Below, one piece after another: positions 1 through 9,020 of a stretch of 56,628 bases of DNA (positions are counted from its first letter, which is position 1; every line of letters begins with the position of its first letter). The DNA is from Planctomycetota bacterium (lineage in GTDB: Bacteria > Planctomycetota > Phycisphaerae > UBA1845). The stretch is from the NCBI GenBank assembly GCA_024275565.1, contig JAJRYY010000059.1, positions 1-56,628 of the forward strand. The letters run 5' to 3'. The notes beneath the pieces were generated by a model. That model had not been told where the DNA came from. It saw nothing but the letters and a program-made list of their open reading frames with translations, and did not search any database. Made by a program: the position numbers and the translations under genes.

Positions 1-62
1 AACCGGTCCGCATCTCGGAGCTTGCGAATAATCTGCTCCGGATTGTGTCGTTTCCGTTTCAT
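1..62 (-). CDS. IS3-family transposase OrfA, N-terminus only
   Basis: Reading the minus strand from the ATG at 62 gives MKRKRHNPEQIIRKLRDADR, which matches the conserved beginning of OrfA proteins of the IS3 family (the helix-turn-helix subunit that binds the element ends). Only about 20 residues lie inside the window. OrfA normally works with OrfB, the DDE integrase subunit made by programmed frameshifting. Whether the copy is intact cannot be judged here. Confidence 0.75.
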   Translation of the reverse strand, partial: MKRKRHNPEQIIRKLRDADR

Positions 63-139
63 AGTCAAGTCCTTACTGCCCCACACCGGGGGCCAATGGA
101 CTCTCATAACACCTGGATCAGCTTTTGGGGAGCAGGTCA
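1..139 (-). mobile_element. End of an IS3-family insertion sequence (partial)
   Basis: The minus strand carries the start of a transposase gene (62 down to 1) preceded by a leader whose outer edge, at about 139 to 119, begins TGACCTGCTCCCCAAAAGC. A TG-starting GC-rich terminus of this kind is common for IS3-family inverted repeats. The rest of the element is beyond the left edge, so the second terminus and any target duplication cannot be seen. The call rests on the transposase N-terminus; the exact boundary at 139 is an inference. Confidence 0.6.
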
Positions 140-406
140 ACCATTGCAGAGTACGACACGATATTCACTATTTCGTCACAAACCCGGGCAACTGTATGGT
201 CTTGCCCCGGATGTGAGGGTACTGGTGGGGGTTGATCTGAAAGGCCCAACTCCAATCAATTCCGTTTTTGAACAACACTCGTTGCCGCCATATAGGACAG
301 GCATAGGCTTGGTTATATGCGGCTGTTTTCGTTCACGAATTGAGGACCACCGCGGTTCGACATGAGCCTCGCCCTGCCGAAAACCGTCTCGCCCCCTCCC
401 AGAGCG
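140..406. other. Spacer without recognised gene
   Basis: This stretch lies between the IS3 end and the 3' end of the aminotransferase gene. Short open frames exist on both strands, but none has a recognisable product or a ribosome binding site. I see no strong hairpin-plus-T terminator in it. Confidence 0.5.
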
Positions 407-1582
407 TCATCCCAGCTTCCGCAACCGCTCGCACGCATCCTCCAGATCGGCCATCTTCTTCGCATAGCAGAAGCGAAGCTGCTGCTCACCGTCACCCGGA
501 TCGCGGAAAAACGCCCTTCCAGGGACCGTAGCCACCCCAACACCCTCAAGAATCGACTCCGTCGCGTGCGTCGCATCCCGATATCGACCCTCCTCGAACC
601 CAGCCAGCATATAATAACTCCCCTCGGGCACGAACGGCTCAAAACCAATCCCCCGAAGCGTGTCCGCCAGCATATCCCGCTTCACGCGATAATCCTCAGC
701 CATCTCCTGATAATAGCTCTCCGGCAGGGTCATCCCCGCGACAATCCCATGCTGAAGCGGCGAAGGAGCACAAATATACAGATGATCGCTCACCACGCTG
801 AGCTTCTCACAGACCACCGACGGTGCAATCGCATACCCCACACGCCACCCCGTCACCGCATACGATTTTGAAGCACCACTGATCGTAATCGTCCGCCCCT
901 CCCCCTCGGGTAAACTCCCTACGCTCACATGCTTCTTGCCGTAAGTAATATATTCGTAAATCTCGTCGGTCACGATCCACGCATCATGCTTCCGGGCAAA
1001 AATCGCAATCTCCCGCAATTCCGCCTCGGAAAACACCTTCCCACTCGGGTTCGACGGCGTATTCACGAGCACCATCCGCGTTTTATCACTGAAGGCAGAC
1101 GCCAGCTTCTCCGAATCGTACCGCCAGTCAGGCGGACAGGTATCGACAAAGACGATCTCCACACCAAGCAGCCGCAACAGATTCGCGTGATAGCTGTAAT
1201 ACGGCGAAAAAACGATCACCTCGTCACCAGGATTCAGCAGCGTCATCGCAGTACACGCAAACGCACCAGCCGTCCCCACCGTGACCGCAACCTCCGTTTC
1301 CGGGTCGCACTGGATCCCATTGAACGACGCCATCTTGTCCGCGATCGCCCGCCGCAGCTCGGGAATCCCCCGCATATGCGTATAAATCGCATGATTATCG
1401 TCAATCGCCCGCTTGGCAGCCTCTTTCACCGCGTCGGGCGCTGGCTGATCGCACACTCCCTGCGAAAGGTTCACCCCACCGATCTCCGCACACCATGCAG
1501 AAAACCGACGAATATCCGACTGTTGCAACGACTGTACGCGATCGGCGAATTTCGGATCCATGATATGATTCCCTGCTGTCAA
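407..1582 (-). CDS. PLP-dependent class I/II aminotransferase
   Basis: A fold-type I aminotransferase of about 391 residues, the usual family length. It transfers an amino group between an amino acid and a 2-oxo acid using pyridoxal phosphate. Visible landmarks are the ligand loop NTPSNPSGK (about 174-182), TDEIYE with the PLP-pyridine Asp near 206, SGASKSY with the Schiff-base Lys near 239, and GWRVGYA shortly after. The N-terminal part with VNLSQGVCDQPAPD and the small-domain arrangement resemble aspartate/aromatic or kynurenine-type transaminases; the substrate cannot be decided from sequence. Two starts are possible, at 1582 and at the in-frame ATG at 1561 (MDPKFADRV); the second fits the family N-terminus better. 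The gene stands alone, convergent with nothing and separated from the next cluster by a repeat-rich spacer. Confidence 0.9.
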   Translation of the reverse strand: MTAGNHIMDPKFADRVQSLQQSDIRRFSAWCAEIGGVNLSQGVCDQPAPDAVKEAAKRAIDDNHAIYTHMRGIPELRRAIADKMASFNGIQCDPETEVAVTVGTAGAFACTAMTLLNPGDEVIVFSPYYSYHANLLRLLGVEIVFVDTCPPDWRYDSEKLASAFSDKTRMVLVNTPSNPSGKVFSEAELREIAIFARKHDAWIVTDEIYEYITYGKKHVSVGSLPEGEGRTITISGASKSYAVTGWRVGYAIAPSVVCEKLSVVSDHLYICAPSPLQHGIVAGMTLPESYYQEMAEDYRVKRDMLADTLRGIGFEPFVPEGSYYMLAGFEEGRYRDATHATESILEGVGVATVPGRAFFRDPGDGEQQLRFCYAKKMADLEDACERLRKLG

Positions 1583-1777
1583 TTCACAAAATGTCCGGAA
1601 GCGTGCGGGCTACCTTCAGAACCGCCAGCGCACAGCTCACCTGTGCGATCATCAACTTTCTTATCATGGCTGTCCACCAAAAATGTTGGCGTCGGGGATT
1701 GCTGCATTGGTTTTGACCTGAAACAAGACCACCACGGGTCCGTGGCAGTTTTGGCAGAGACGTAAACGTGAAGGCGT

Positions 1778-1840
1778 ATGTAGCACAGCCGCCCCCGGCT
1801 GTGGCAGTTCAATGTAGCACAGCCGCCCTCGGCTGTGGCC
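1778..1840. repeat. Two copies of a dispersed palindromic repeat (AGCACAGCCG / CGGCTGTG)
   Basis: The unit ATGTAGCACAGCCGCCC followed by CGGCTGTGGC occurs at 1778-1805 and again at 1811-1840 with one substitution. The core CACAGCCG...CGGCTGTG is a perfect 8-bp dyad. A third copy is at 29031-29060. All three lie in spacers next to gene 3' ends, so it behaves like a REP-type or MITE-type element. Mobility by a REP-associated transposase is an inference. Confidence 0.75.
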
Positions 1841-1842
1841 GT

Positions 1843-1940
1843 AAACCTGATCGCCATCAGGACAGTTCATCATCAAACCTGGTCGCCATAGAACCTGGTC
1901 GCTACAGAACCTGGTCGCCATCAAACCTAATCGTCATCAA
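1843..1940. repeat. Degenerate 16-bp tandem repeat overlapping a stop codon
   Basis: The word AACCTGGTCGCCAT recurs with ACCT starting at 1845, 1877, 1893, 1909 and 1925, that is at 16-bp steps with one decayed unit between the first two. The last unit lies over the 3' end and TAG stop (1927-1929) of the neighbouring minus-strand gene, so the array looks like an amplification of that gene's own terminus into the spacer. Confidence 0.7.
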
Positions 1941-4227
1941 AGATGTCGGACGCCTGACGCTCGACTTCTTCCTGCGTCTCACGGTTCAACTCATTTTGCA
2001 AACGCAAAATCTCACGGAGCATCGTCACAGCCTCCTGATACCCCTCCCATTTCAACATATTGGACAATATGCGCCGCATCTCGCTAAGGACAGCCATTTG
2101 CGCAGCATCCGCCCGATTCGCAGTAGCTGACACCGGATTACGGGCAAATTCCCTAAGCACATCGGCAGCGGACACCAGATCGCGTTTCGCCAGCCGCGTC
2201 ATCGGCGCGATGACCATCCGACCGAGACGCTCCGTCACCTCCTTGGTATCCAGTCCGTTGACACTGTACTCCTGAAGAATCCGCTCGAACTGCTGCCGCA
2301 GCATGTTGACCTGACCAGCGATCTGCCGCTGCCGACGCTCCATGGTGGAGATGTCGTTTTTTGTCCGATTTCCACCATTCTTGCTGCCACCAATCTTGCC
2401 GGCACCACTCTCACCACCACCGTTCTTGTCGCCACCGCTATCGCCGCCACTCTCGCCGCCACCACTCTCGCGGCCACCATGATCGTCATCGAGGCGGCCA
2501 ATGAGAGTCAGGAGTTTACCCCGCAGATCTTCCTGCTCCTCGATCACGCGTTCGAATTCCTGACGATATTCCTGCTCACGACGCGCAAGTTCTGCCAGCA
2601 GTTCATCGGTCGTAACGACCCGGAAATTGGCGATGGCAGACTGCGATTCCCCCGGGCCGGAATTCCCGGCTTGATCGGAGATGTCGTTGAAATCTCGGGC
2701 CTGGGCGAAAAGTGTGAGGCGGGATCCGGGGACGACGCCAGCCGTGGCGACGGGCCAGGATCGGGTGGTGTCGAAAACCTTCATACCCGGCGTAAAACCA
2801 TCAAGCGATTCGACGACTGGGGTAGATTCCTTACGCACGATCTGATAGCTGAGCTCCGCGCTGGCCAATCCGTAAGTATCCGTAAATGAAAGCTCTAGCG
2901 GAAAAATTGCAGCAGCAGTTATAAGGTCGCCGGCACCGAGGACTTTCATGCTGACACGTGGCGGGCTGTCCTTCAGGACGCGGACGGCGATCCGGACGGG
3001 TCGTTTGTTCGCCAGGCCTATCTCGTCTTCGAGGGAGAAGTGGTAGGTGCGGGTTTCGTCGGGCGAGATGGTGACGGTCCAGTCGCGGCCACCGCGATCG
3101 CTGCCTTCGCCGTCGCTGCCCTCCTCGTATCGGTCATCGTTCTCAGCCGCTGCGATTTGTGCCTGGGCGGTTGCGATTTGCTCCTGACCTGCCATGAGGT
3201 TGGCGTAAACTGCTGCTTTATTCAGGTGGATGTCGATGGTGACCTTGCTGCCGATGATGGCCTCGGCGGAGCGTTCGCCGGATAGCAAGGTGTGGGGGGC
3301 GATTCCGGTGTAGGCTGGCGGGGTGACGGTGATGGATACCTGCTCGACGCGGGGTCTGTCTGCGAGGTGCACTTCGTACCATCGGGTGATGTCGTCGCCG
3401 CCTCGTAGCTGGAACCGGAATTCCTGCTCGACACGTTTGAAGGTGTAGCGGAAGTTTTGCAGCCCTACACCAATCATGGATTCTCTGCCCCGGCCTTCAG
3501 ATTCGCTTTCGAAGACGATATCGACCTGTCTGGGCGTGACGCCCCGGGCGGAGGCTCGGATTTCGAGGTCATCGCCCCGGGCTGCTGTCAGGATGCCGTT
3601 CTCTGCGTCCACGGTGAGGTGGGTCTGGCGTGGCCAGGGGGTGTCGGAGAGGAGTATGTTTCGCTCGAACCAGAGTCCCATCATTTCCGGTTCCAGTGCG
3701 AAGGTTCCGACGGCGAGTCCGAGGACTGCGATGACGGTCATGATGCTTTGTCGTGCCTTGGCGTGGCGGAGAACGTCGTTGTAGCGGATATTTTTTGCTT
3801 CGCGGATTGCTTTATCGACGACGGTTTGTGCGAGTTCGGGGGAATTTGATTCGGATGATCCGAGATCGCCGGTGGCGAATTGTACGGCAGAGACGAGCGT
3901 GGAGTTGAGACCTCCGTGACGTCGTTCGACGAGGCTTGCCATATCGCGGAGGCGTATGGGTACGTGCATAGGCAGCCAGAATCGTTTGTAAAAGAGATAC
4001 GCTGCCCCGCCAAGGATGGTGAGGAGGAGTGCGAGTCGCATGTCTGTGGGGAGGCGGAAGGTGAGGTCCAGTATGAGTTGGCTGGTGGCAGCGATGAGGA
4101 TGAAGAGCAGCATTGCGCCGAGGCCGCCGAGCATGGCGTAGACGCGCAGCCTGCGCCCGAGTTTTGCGAGCGGTTCCAGGACGGCGCGATCGAATTCCGG
4201 TTGCTTGTTCACAGCAGCTTCACCCAT
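1927..4227 (-). CDS. Large two-TM envelope protein of the MoxR/VWA cluster (DUF4175-like)
   Basis: A 766-residue protein whose N-terminus carries two membrane helices (about 28-50 and 62-80) followed by a long extracytoplasmic region with repeated beta-rich modules (about 190-520). After that comes a Glu/Arg-rich coiled coil (about 560-600), a Gly/Ser/Lys/Asn low-complexity linker (about 612-645) and a helical C-terminal part ending in DDD. Architecture and position match the large uncharacterised protein that closes MoxR-DUF58-BatA-VWA clusters in planctomycetes; I place it near DUF4175 only tentatively. It overlaps the upstream VWA half-gene by 19 bp, so the two are probably co-translated. 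No catalytic motif was recognised. It may act as a periplasmic scaffold or partner of the VWA proteins. Confidence 0.7.
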   Translation of the reverse strand: MGEAAVNKQPEFDRAVLEPLAKLGRRLRVYAMLGGLGAMLLFILIAATSQLILDLTFRLPTDMRLALLLTILGGAAYLFYKRFWLPMHVPIRLRDMASLVERRHGGLNSTLVSAVQFATGDLGSSESNSPELAQTVVDKAIREAKNIRYNDVLRHAKARQSIMTVIAVLGLAVGTFALEPEMMGLWFERNILLSDTPWPRQTHLTVDAENGILTAARGDDLEIRASARGVTPRQVDIVFESESEGRGRESMIGVGLQNFRYTFKRVEQEFRFQLRGGDDITRWYEVHLADRPRVEQVSITVTPPAYTGIAPHTLLSGERSAEAIIGSKVTIDIHLNKAAVYANLMAGQEQIATAQAQIAAAENDDRYEEGSDGEGSDRGGRDWTVTISPDETRTYHFSLEDEIGLANKRPVRIAVRVLKDSPPRVSMKVLGAGDLITAAAIFPLELSFTDTYGLASAELSYQIVRKESTPVVESLDGFTPGMKVFDTTRSWPVATAGVVPGSRLTLFAQARDFNDISDQAGNSGPGESQSAIANFRVVTTDELLAELARREQEYRQEFERVIEEQEDLRGKLLTLIGRLDDDHGGRESGGGESGGDSGGDKNGGGESGAGKIGGSKNGGNRTKNDISTMERRQRQIAGQVNMLRQQFERILQEYSVNGLDTKEVTERLGRMVIAPMTRLAKRDLVSAADVLREFARNPVSATANRADAAQMAVLSEMRRILSNMLKWEGYQEAVTMLREILRLQNELNRETQEEVERQASDIFDDD

Positions 4228-5528
4228 TTACGCACAAACCATTCTACCGAGAGCAGCCCGATCAGCCACACCAGAGACCACCAGCGATCCCAGAGTGGTA
4301 AGGGGCGTGATTTTACGGTTGTCACCTCGTGTCGGTCGGGGATGGCGTCTGCGAGTTCGTCCAACGCGTCGATTTCGTAGTAGCCGCCCTCCGGTGCCCG
4401 TTCGAGCAATGCCATGATTGCGTCGCGATTCAGTTGTGGGTCGAGGACTTCGATGTTGGGGCGGACGACCTGAATCTGGTGCGATATTGAGACTGTATCT
4501 GATCCGGCGGAGCCGGAGAGGGTCAGCGATAGTTCATAGTTGCCCGTTCGGACGGGTGAGAAGCTGCCATCATACCAGCCGGGGCGGTTCGCGGATTTCG
4601 TGAGTGTGAATTTCTGTCGATCGCCACCGCGTTTCCAGACTGCGTCTATCTGCTGGATTTCCAATGGTTTGTATCGTGCGTCGAAGAGTCTGGCGTTGAC
4701 CTTGACGGGCGTGCCGAGTTGGACCGTGTCGCTGTCGGTCATGAGGGTTGCGCGTTTTTTCGCACCGAGGAGCTTGCCCTCGACGAGGTAGCGGATCATG
4801 TGGACCCAGAATTGGTTGTAGTATTCCTCGCCGACGCGTCGCCATCGCCATGCCCCGTCGAAGGCCATGAAGGCTGTCCGTCCTGCGCCGACGAATTGTG
4901 TGGCGAGGAGGACGTGCGTTCCGTATGCGTTTCGCATCTGCGGATTTCCGTGTCGGAGGAGTACGGTTGCGACGGATTTTTCGCGGAGGACCGGGTAGTG
5001 CCAATAGACGCCGGCGAAGTCCTTCCATGTCACGTCAGCGCCAGGTCCTTCGCGTTCGAGTCGCAGGATGGGGTGATTTCGCGTTTCGGGTGCGATGTCC
5101 ACCGGCCAGGGTCGCGTCTGGTAGTGACCGATGCGGTTGAGGAGGAGGTCAGCTTCGGGATCGCGTGAGACGGGGAGCATGTTGACGAGGTCTTTGACGG
5201 CTGGGTCGCGCATGAACTGCGCGGTGAATTTTCGAGAGGATTGATAGAGGACGCCGCCGCCGTAATCCGAGACGAGTGATTCGACTGCTTTTGCCCAGCC
5301 GGGTCCGAATTCGGACGGGTCTGGGTCGAGCATGATGATGGCGTCGTATTGGTAGAGATCTTCTGCGGTTGCGGGGAGTCGGTCGATGATGGTGTTTCCG
5401 TCGCGGACGGCTTCGATGTCGGCGGATTGCAGCCAGCAGCTTGCGTCGAAGGTTGTGTCGCGGATGAGGAGGCGTGAGAGGTATCGGTATTCCCAGCTTG
5501 GGCTTCCGGAGATCAGCAGGACGCGCAT
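4209..5528 (-). CDS. C-terminal half of a VWA membrane protein (glutamine-amidotransferase-like fold), downstream of an in-frame stop
   Basis: The 439-residue frame begins MRVLLISGSPSWEYRYL, a typical start of the class-I-glutamine-amidotransferase-like domain seen in planctomycetal VWA proteins. It runs through a beta-sandwich and ends with one membrane helix (about 415-432). It is in the same frame as the half-gene at 5700-6683, and the 57 codons between them are open, so together they would form one ~824-residue protein. The only interruption is TAA at 5700-5702. The ATG at 5528 has no obvious ribosome binding site and cuts the protein mid-domain, so independent translation is doubtful. 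The 3' end overlaps the next gene by 19 bp. Best reading: second half of a gene broken by a nonsense mutation, a sequence error or readthrough. Confidence 0.7.
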   Translation of the reverse strand: MRVLLISGSPSWEYRYLSRLLIRDTTFDASCWLQSADIEAVRDGNTIIDRLPATAEDLYQYDAIIMLDPDPSEFGPGWAKAVESLVSDYGGGVLYQSSRKFTAQFMRDPAVKDLVNMLPVSRDPEADLLLNRIGHYQTRPWPVDIAPETRNHPILRLEREGPGADVTWKDFAGVYWHYPVLREKSVATVLLRHGNPQMRNAYGTHVLLATQFVGAGRTAFMAFDGAWRWRRVGEEYYNQFWVHMIRYLVEGKLLGAKKRATLMTDSDTVQLGTPVKVNARLFDARYKPLEIQQIDAVWKRGGDRQKFTLTKSANRPGWYDGSFSPVRTGNYELSLTLSGSAGSDTVSISHQIQVVRPNIEVLDPQLNRDAIMALLERAPEGGYYEIDALDELADAIPDRHEVTTVKSRPLPLWDRWWSLVWLIGLLSVEWFVRKWVKLL

Positions 5529-5699
5529 TTTGTCGTCGATGATGTTGATGGCGGACTGTTTCTCGTTGTCGTCGGCGACGCTTTCATAGGATCCGACGGG
5601 TACGCGGACGCGATAGATGGTTCGTCCGAGGTGCTTGCGCGTTCGCTTGAAGATGACCGGATCGATCCTGCCATCTGCCGAGACGCGTACGGTTTGCGT

Positions 5700-5702
5700 T
5701 TA
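5700..5702 (-). other. In-frame TAA interrupting the VWA gene
   Basis: On the minus strand the frame reads GTA CCC GTG TAA ACG CAA ACC GTA, giving VPV-stop-TQTVRVSADG, and stays open for the next 496 codons. A single C-to-T change (CAA to TAA) would explain it. The flanking residues are typical beta-sandwich sequence, so the stop is not at a domain edge. Confidence 0.8.
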
Positions 5703-6683
5703 CACGGGTACGCCGGTTTCGGGTTCGCCTGCTCCGGTTTCGTGTAGTTCGACCCGGATCGTTTGAGAATCCATGCCGCGTGCTGCGAGATGAGCGGTGA
5801 TCGTGAAGGGGTCTTCCTTGAATGCGTTGTCTGGCGAGCTGACCTCGACGATGCGGATGTTTTGCGGGGGTGATGGATCGCCGACGCCGACCGCGTAGAG
5901 CGGTATCTGCCGGTCTTCGATGAAGCGTGCGACCACCTGCACGGGATCGCCCTGGTTGAAACCGCCGTCGGTGAGGAGTACGACGCCGGCCAATGGTGCT
6001 CCGCCCAGGGATTCGATCGATCGGCGTAATGCGCGGGATATATCGGTGGCTGACCCTTGTGCGGTGGTGGATACGTTGACTGATGTTGCGTCTGCCAGTG
6101 CGTCCGGCGTCTCGTTCTGCGGTTCCTGATTCGTCGCGTCTTCCGCACCGCTTCGCACGGTGGCTGCCAGTTCCGGGCGGTCGCTGAACCGGAATACTTT
6201 CACGCGGTTCCGCTCTGCCAACTTTCGGATGAACGCGTTTTCGTCCTTTGACAGCAACCGGTCCACAACGTCTGCCCGGCGAACGGCGTCGATCTGTTGC
6301 TCCATGACGGCTGAGACGCGATCGCGATCTTCCTGCGATTTGTAGCGATCCTGGAGGTCCATGCTGGAGGAGTCGTCGATGAGGACGATGGCGTATGAGT
6401 CGATCCAGCGGTGGATGTATGTTGCGAGGACGGGCTGGACCCAGATTCCGACGAGGGTGAGTATGACGAGGCACCGACAGATGCTGAGGAAGGTTCGCAC
6501 AGCCAGTGATGCTCCCCGGCGTCCTTCGTGCCGATAGGCCCAGAGGACGAGCGACAGCGTTGCAGCGACGAACGCCAGCCCGAAGACAGCCCACCACCCC
6601 TCGGGAAGCGATGCGAATTCGAATCGGCGTTCGACCTCGGTGCGACCTGCCTGGGCCAATAGTGTCAACATTGTGTCACTCAT
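5700..6683 (-). CDS. N-terminal half of a VWA membrane protein
   Basis: A 327-residue frame with two membrane helices near the N-terminus (about 30-48 and 62-86), then a von Willebrand A domain starting around residue 95. The metal-site motif is IDDSSSMD (DxSxS), followed by the later VWA elements VVLLTDGGFNQGD (about 229-241) and PLYAVGVGDPSPP. VWA domains bind a divalent metal and mediate protein-protein contacts; in these clusters they partner the MoxR ATPase. The gene starts 10 bp after the upstream BatA/VWA gene, consistent with one transcript. The frame ends at an in-frame TAA, after which the same frame continues as the feature at 4209-5528. Confidence 0.75.
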   Translation of the reverse strand: MSDTMLTLLAQAGRTEVERRFEFASLPEGWWAVFGLAFVAATLSLVLWAYRHEGRRGASLAVRTFLSICRCLVILTLVGIWVQPVLATYIHRWIDSYAIVLIDDSSSMDLQDRYKSQEDRDRVSAVMEQQIDAVRRADVVDRLLSKDENAFIRKLAERNRVKVFRFSDRPELAATVRSGAEDATNQEPQNETPDALADATSVNVSTTAQGSATDISRALRRSIESLGGAPLAGVVLLTDGGFNQGDPVQVVARFIEDRQIPLYAVGVGDPSPPQNIRIVEVSSPDNAFKEDPFTITAHLAARGMDSQTIRVELHETGAGEPETGVPV

Positions 6684-6692
6684 GCGATGCGT

Positions 6693-9020
6693 TTAACCCC
6701 TCCGCCCAAACCACCATGCCAGCATCTGCTCGCACATCAACACGATGAATGCCAGGACCAGCATCGTTCTCCAAAGTTCGCGTCGCCCCTCGTCGCTGAC
6801 CTGCGTGATTCCGCCGAGTCCGTCGATGTATGTGAAGGGGACATCTTTCAGCGATCGCCGGAGATCGACTTCGCCCGCGAGCGAGAGGTCGCCCTCAGCC
6901 GGGTCGAGGTTGACGGCGACCGAGCGAATTTTCTGCTCGCCCGCCAGTGTTGTCTGCACAAAATGATAGACCCCGCTCGCCTGCGTACGGTCCCATTGGA
7001 TCAGGTATCCGCGACCATCTTCGGCGAGGCTGGCGGTCATTGCGACTTCCTGATCGGCTGGATAGCTCGGCGTCCGCACCAGTACATCTGCCACATATTG
7101 CTCGGGGTTGAAGGCGAATTCGATGCTGCCGCCGACGAGACGATCTGTCGCGCGGCCACCACCGGCGGACAGATGCTGGATGAGTTCGAGCATGGCGATG
7201 ACGTAGCTCGGATCCTTGCCCCAGTCGTTCCATTCCTGATCGCACGAGGTTGTGATGAGCGTGACGCGACCCAGGCCGTGCGTTTTTTCGACGATGGCTG
7301 GCGTTCGGTCGGCGTCGTCGAATCTGGCGATGACCTCTGCCTGTGCTCTGTGTGACGCGTTCTGCGATGCGGGATCGTCGCCTTCGGGGTCGAGATTCAT
7401 TTCGACCGAATCTTCCGGGGTACAATCGTAGAACTGATCGAAGGCGATCTGGCGTGCGAAGGGGTTGTCTCGACCGGCGAGTACGCGGACCATCGGGTGC
7501 AAATCCCGCTCTGCGTGGAGGCGCGATCCGCCCTGTGGTGCGGTGCGTCGATCTCCGAGTGGTGCGGGTAGTACGCCCGTTCCGCCTGCGAAGAGTATGT
7601 CGTTGTAGGCGTCCACATCGACCTGATCGCCGAGGAAGATTGCCAGTCCGCCGCCCTGCTCGACGAAGGATGAGAGCGATTTCGCCGCCGACTCTGTGAC
7701 GCGATAGACGTTGGCGAGAACCACCACGTCGAATGCGCTGAGGTTCTTTTCCTCAAGGTCCGTTTCTTCGATGATTTGTAGCTCGTTGCCGCTGAACACC
7801 TCGCCCGGTGGTCGGATCGCAGTGGCGAACAGGGTTACCTCGTCGCGGAAGGAATCGGACGATGGTTCGCCATTGACCAGCAGGACACGGATTGCTTCGA
7901 CCGTTTCCAATACCAGCGTCCGCTGATCGTCTACCGGCAATACGTCAGCCGGTGTCGCGACCCGGACCCATTCGTATCCTGGTTGACCGACCGTGATGGG
8001 GATTGAAAATCGCGCGGTATCCGCCGGCTGGACGCGATCTGCCTGCACCGTCGGACGCGCTCCTGCACCCATGGCTACGTCCAGCTCAAGAACGCCGCTG
8101 GTATGGTCGCTGTAGTTCGTCACAGAGACCGTCACGTCGGCTTCGACGTCGGCCACCATGCGTCGCCGAGCGGTTTCAAGGCCTGTCACGGCGACGTTCG
8201 ACACGCCGCTTTCCCCGACATTCACCAGTACAAGATTCAAGCCCTTGTCATCATCGCCCCAGTCGGCCAGGGATGCGATGAGGCTGTCGCCCTCGTCTTC
8301 TGCACTCCCCTCAGCTTCCGATATCGACGCGACCCAGTCTTTTCGCTGAAAATCGCTCACGATATAAACCGCGACATTCACAGCATCTGCCTGCTCATCG
8401 AGGAAGCTCCGCACATGATCGAACGCGTCCCGAGCTTCCAGCGTCGCCTGCGACGTCTGCAACCCCTCGAGTCGCGTGAACAATTCGTCCGTCTGCTGCA
8501 CGTCCAGATATACGCCCGTCGCCACCGATTCGCTCATCCGCGACGTCCGCAAAATCGAAATCGTGTCGTCCGGAGACTGCTCGCGTAACACCTTCACCAG
8601 ACGCGTGACCGCTTCCTTCGCACGGTCGAACACAATCCCGTCGCCTGTTTCGCATCCCATGCTGAACGAGTCATCGATCACGAACACCCGCTCCGTCCGA
8701 TCCGATCCGCCGAGCATGGCTGCGAAACCTGTTGGCTGGAAAAAGGGTCGCGAAATGAGCAGGGCTATCAGCAGGATCGCCAGGCATCTCAGGAGCAGGA
8801 TTAACCACTCTTCCAGGCGGACACGGCGTCGGTTGCGACGCTCGGCATCGAGGAGAAACTCCATGGCAGCCCACTTGATTCGCTTGAACCGCCGCCGCGC
8901 AAAAAGGTGAATCAGGATGGGGATGCTGACTGCGGCTGCCCCTCCGAAAAAGAGCGTCGGCCAGACGAAGGCGGCGAGCAGGGGCGGAAATCCCATAGGC
9001 GTCATACCCGTAGCGATCAT
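6693..9020 (-). CDS. BatA and VWA domain-containing membrane protein
   Basis: A 775-residue protein. The first ~95 residues form the BatA N-terminal region: a helix (about 14-34), the LFARRRFKRIKWAAMEFL stretch, then EEWLILLLRCLAILLIALLI as a second helix. A VWA domain follows with VFVIDDSFSM (about 112-121, DxSxS metal site). A long periplasmic part contains repeated beta modules and a flavodoxin/GATase-like segment (about 375-480), and the protein ends in one membrane helix with WWFGRRG at the C-terminus. Its ATG overlaps the DUF58 stop (ATGA, 9017-9020), which implies translational coupling. The family is known from aerotolerance-type bat operons and planctomycetal MoxR clusters; the substrate of the system is unknown. 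Confidence 0.85.
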   Translation of the reverse strand: MIATGMTPMGFPPLLAAFVWPTLFFGGAAAVSIPILIHLFARRRFKRIKWAAMEFLLDAERRNRRRVRLEEWLILLLRCLAILLIALLISRPFFQPTGFAAMLGGSDRTERVFVIDDSFSMGCETGDGIVFDRAKEAVTRLVKVLREQSPDDTISILRTSRMSESVATGVYLDVQQTDELFTRLEGLQTSQATLEARDAFDHVRSFLDEQADAVNVAVYIVSDFQRKDWVASISEAEGSAEDEGDSLIASLADWGDDDKGLNLVLVNVGESGVSNVAVTGLETARRRMVADVEADVTVSVTNYSDHTSGVLELDVAMGAGARPTVQADRVQPADTARFSIPITVGQPGYEWVRVATPADVLPVDDQRTLVLETVEAIRVLLVNGEPSSDSFRDEVTLFATAIRPPGEVFSGNELQIIEETDLEEKNLSAFDVVVLANVYRVTESAAKSLSSFVEQGGGLAIFLGDQVDVDAYNDILFAGGTGVLPAPLGDRRTAPQGGSRLHAERDLHPMVRVLAGRDNPFARQIAFDQFYDCTPEDSVEMNLDPEGDDPASQNASHRAQAEVIARFDDADRTPAIVEKTHGLGRVTLITTSCDQEWNDWGKDPSYVIAMLELIQHLSAGGGRATDRLVGGSIEFAFNPEQYVADVLVRTPSYPADQEVAMTASLAEDGRGYLIQWDRTQASGVYHFVQTTLAGEQKIRSVAVNLDPAEGDLSLAGEVDLRRSLKDVPFTYIDGLGGITQVSDEGRRELWRTMLVLAFIVLMCEQMLAWWFGRRG

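Noticed and set aside
1579-1924. Minus-strand frames in the spacer after the large membrane protein
   Set aside because: They consist mostly of translated palindromic and tandem repeats.
5513-6597. Alternative minus-strand frames bridging the split VWA gene (a frameshift explanation)
   Set aside because: The other frames read as Arg/His/Thr-rich nonsense. The two coherent halves are already in the same frame, so a stop codon, not a frameshift, is the interruption.
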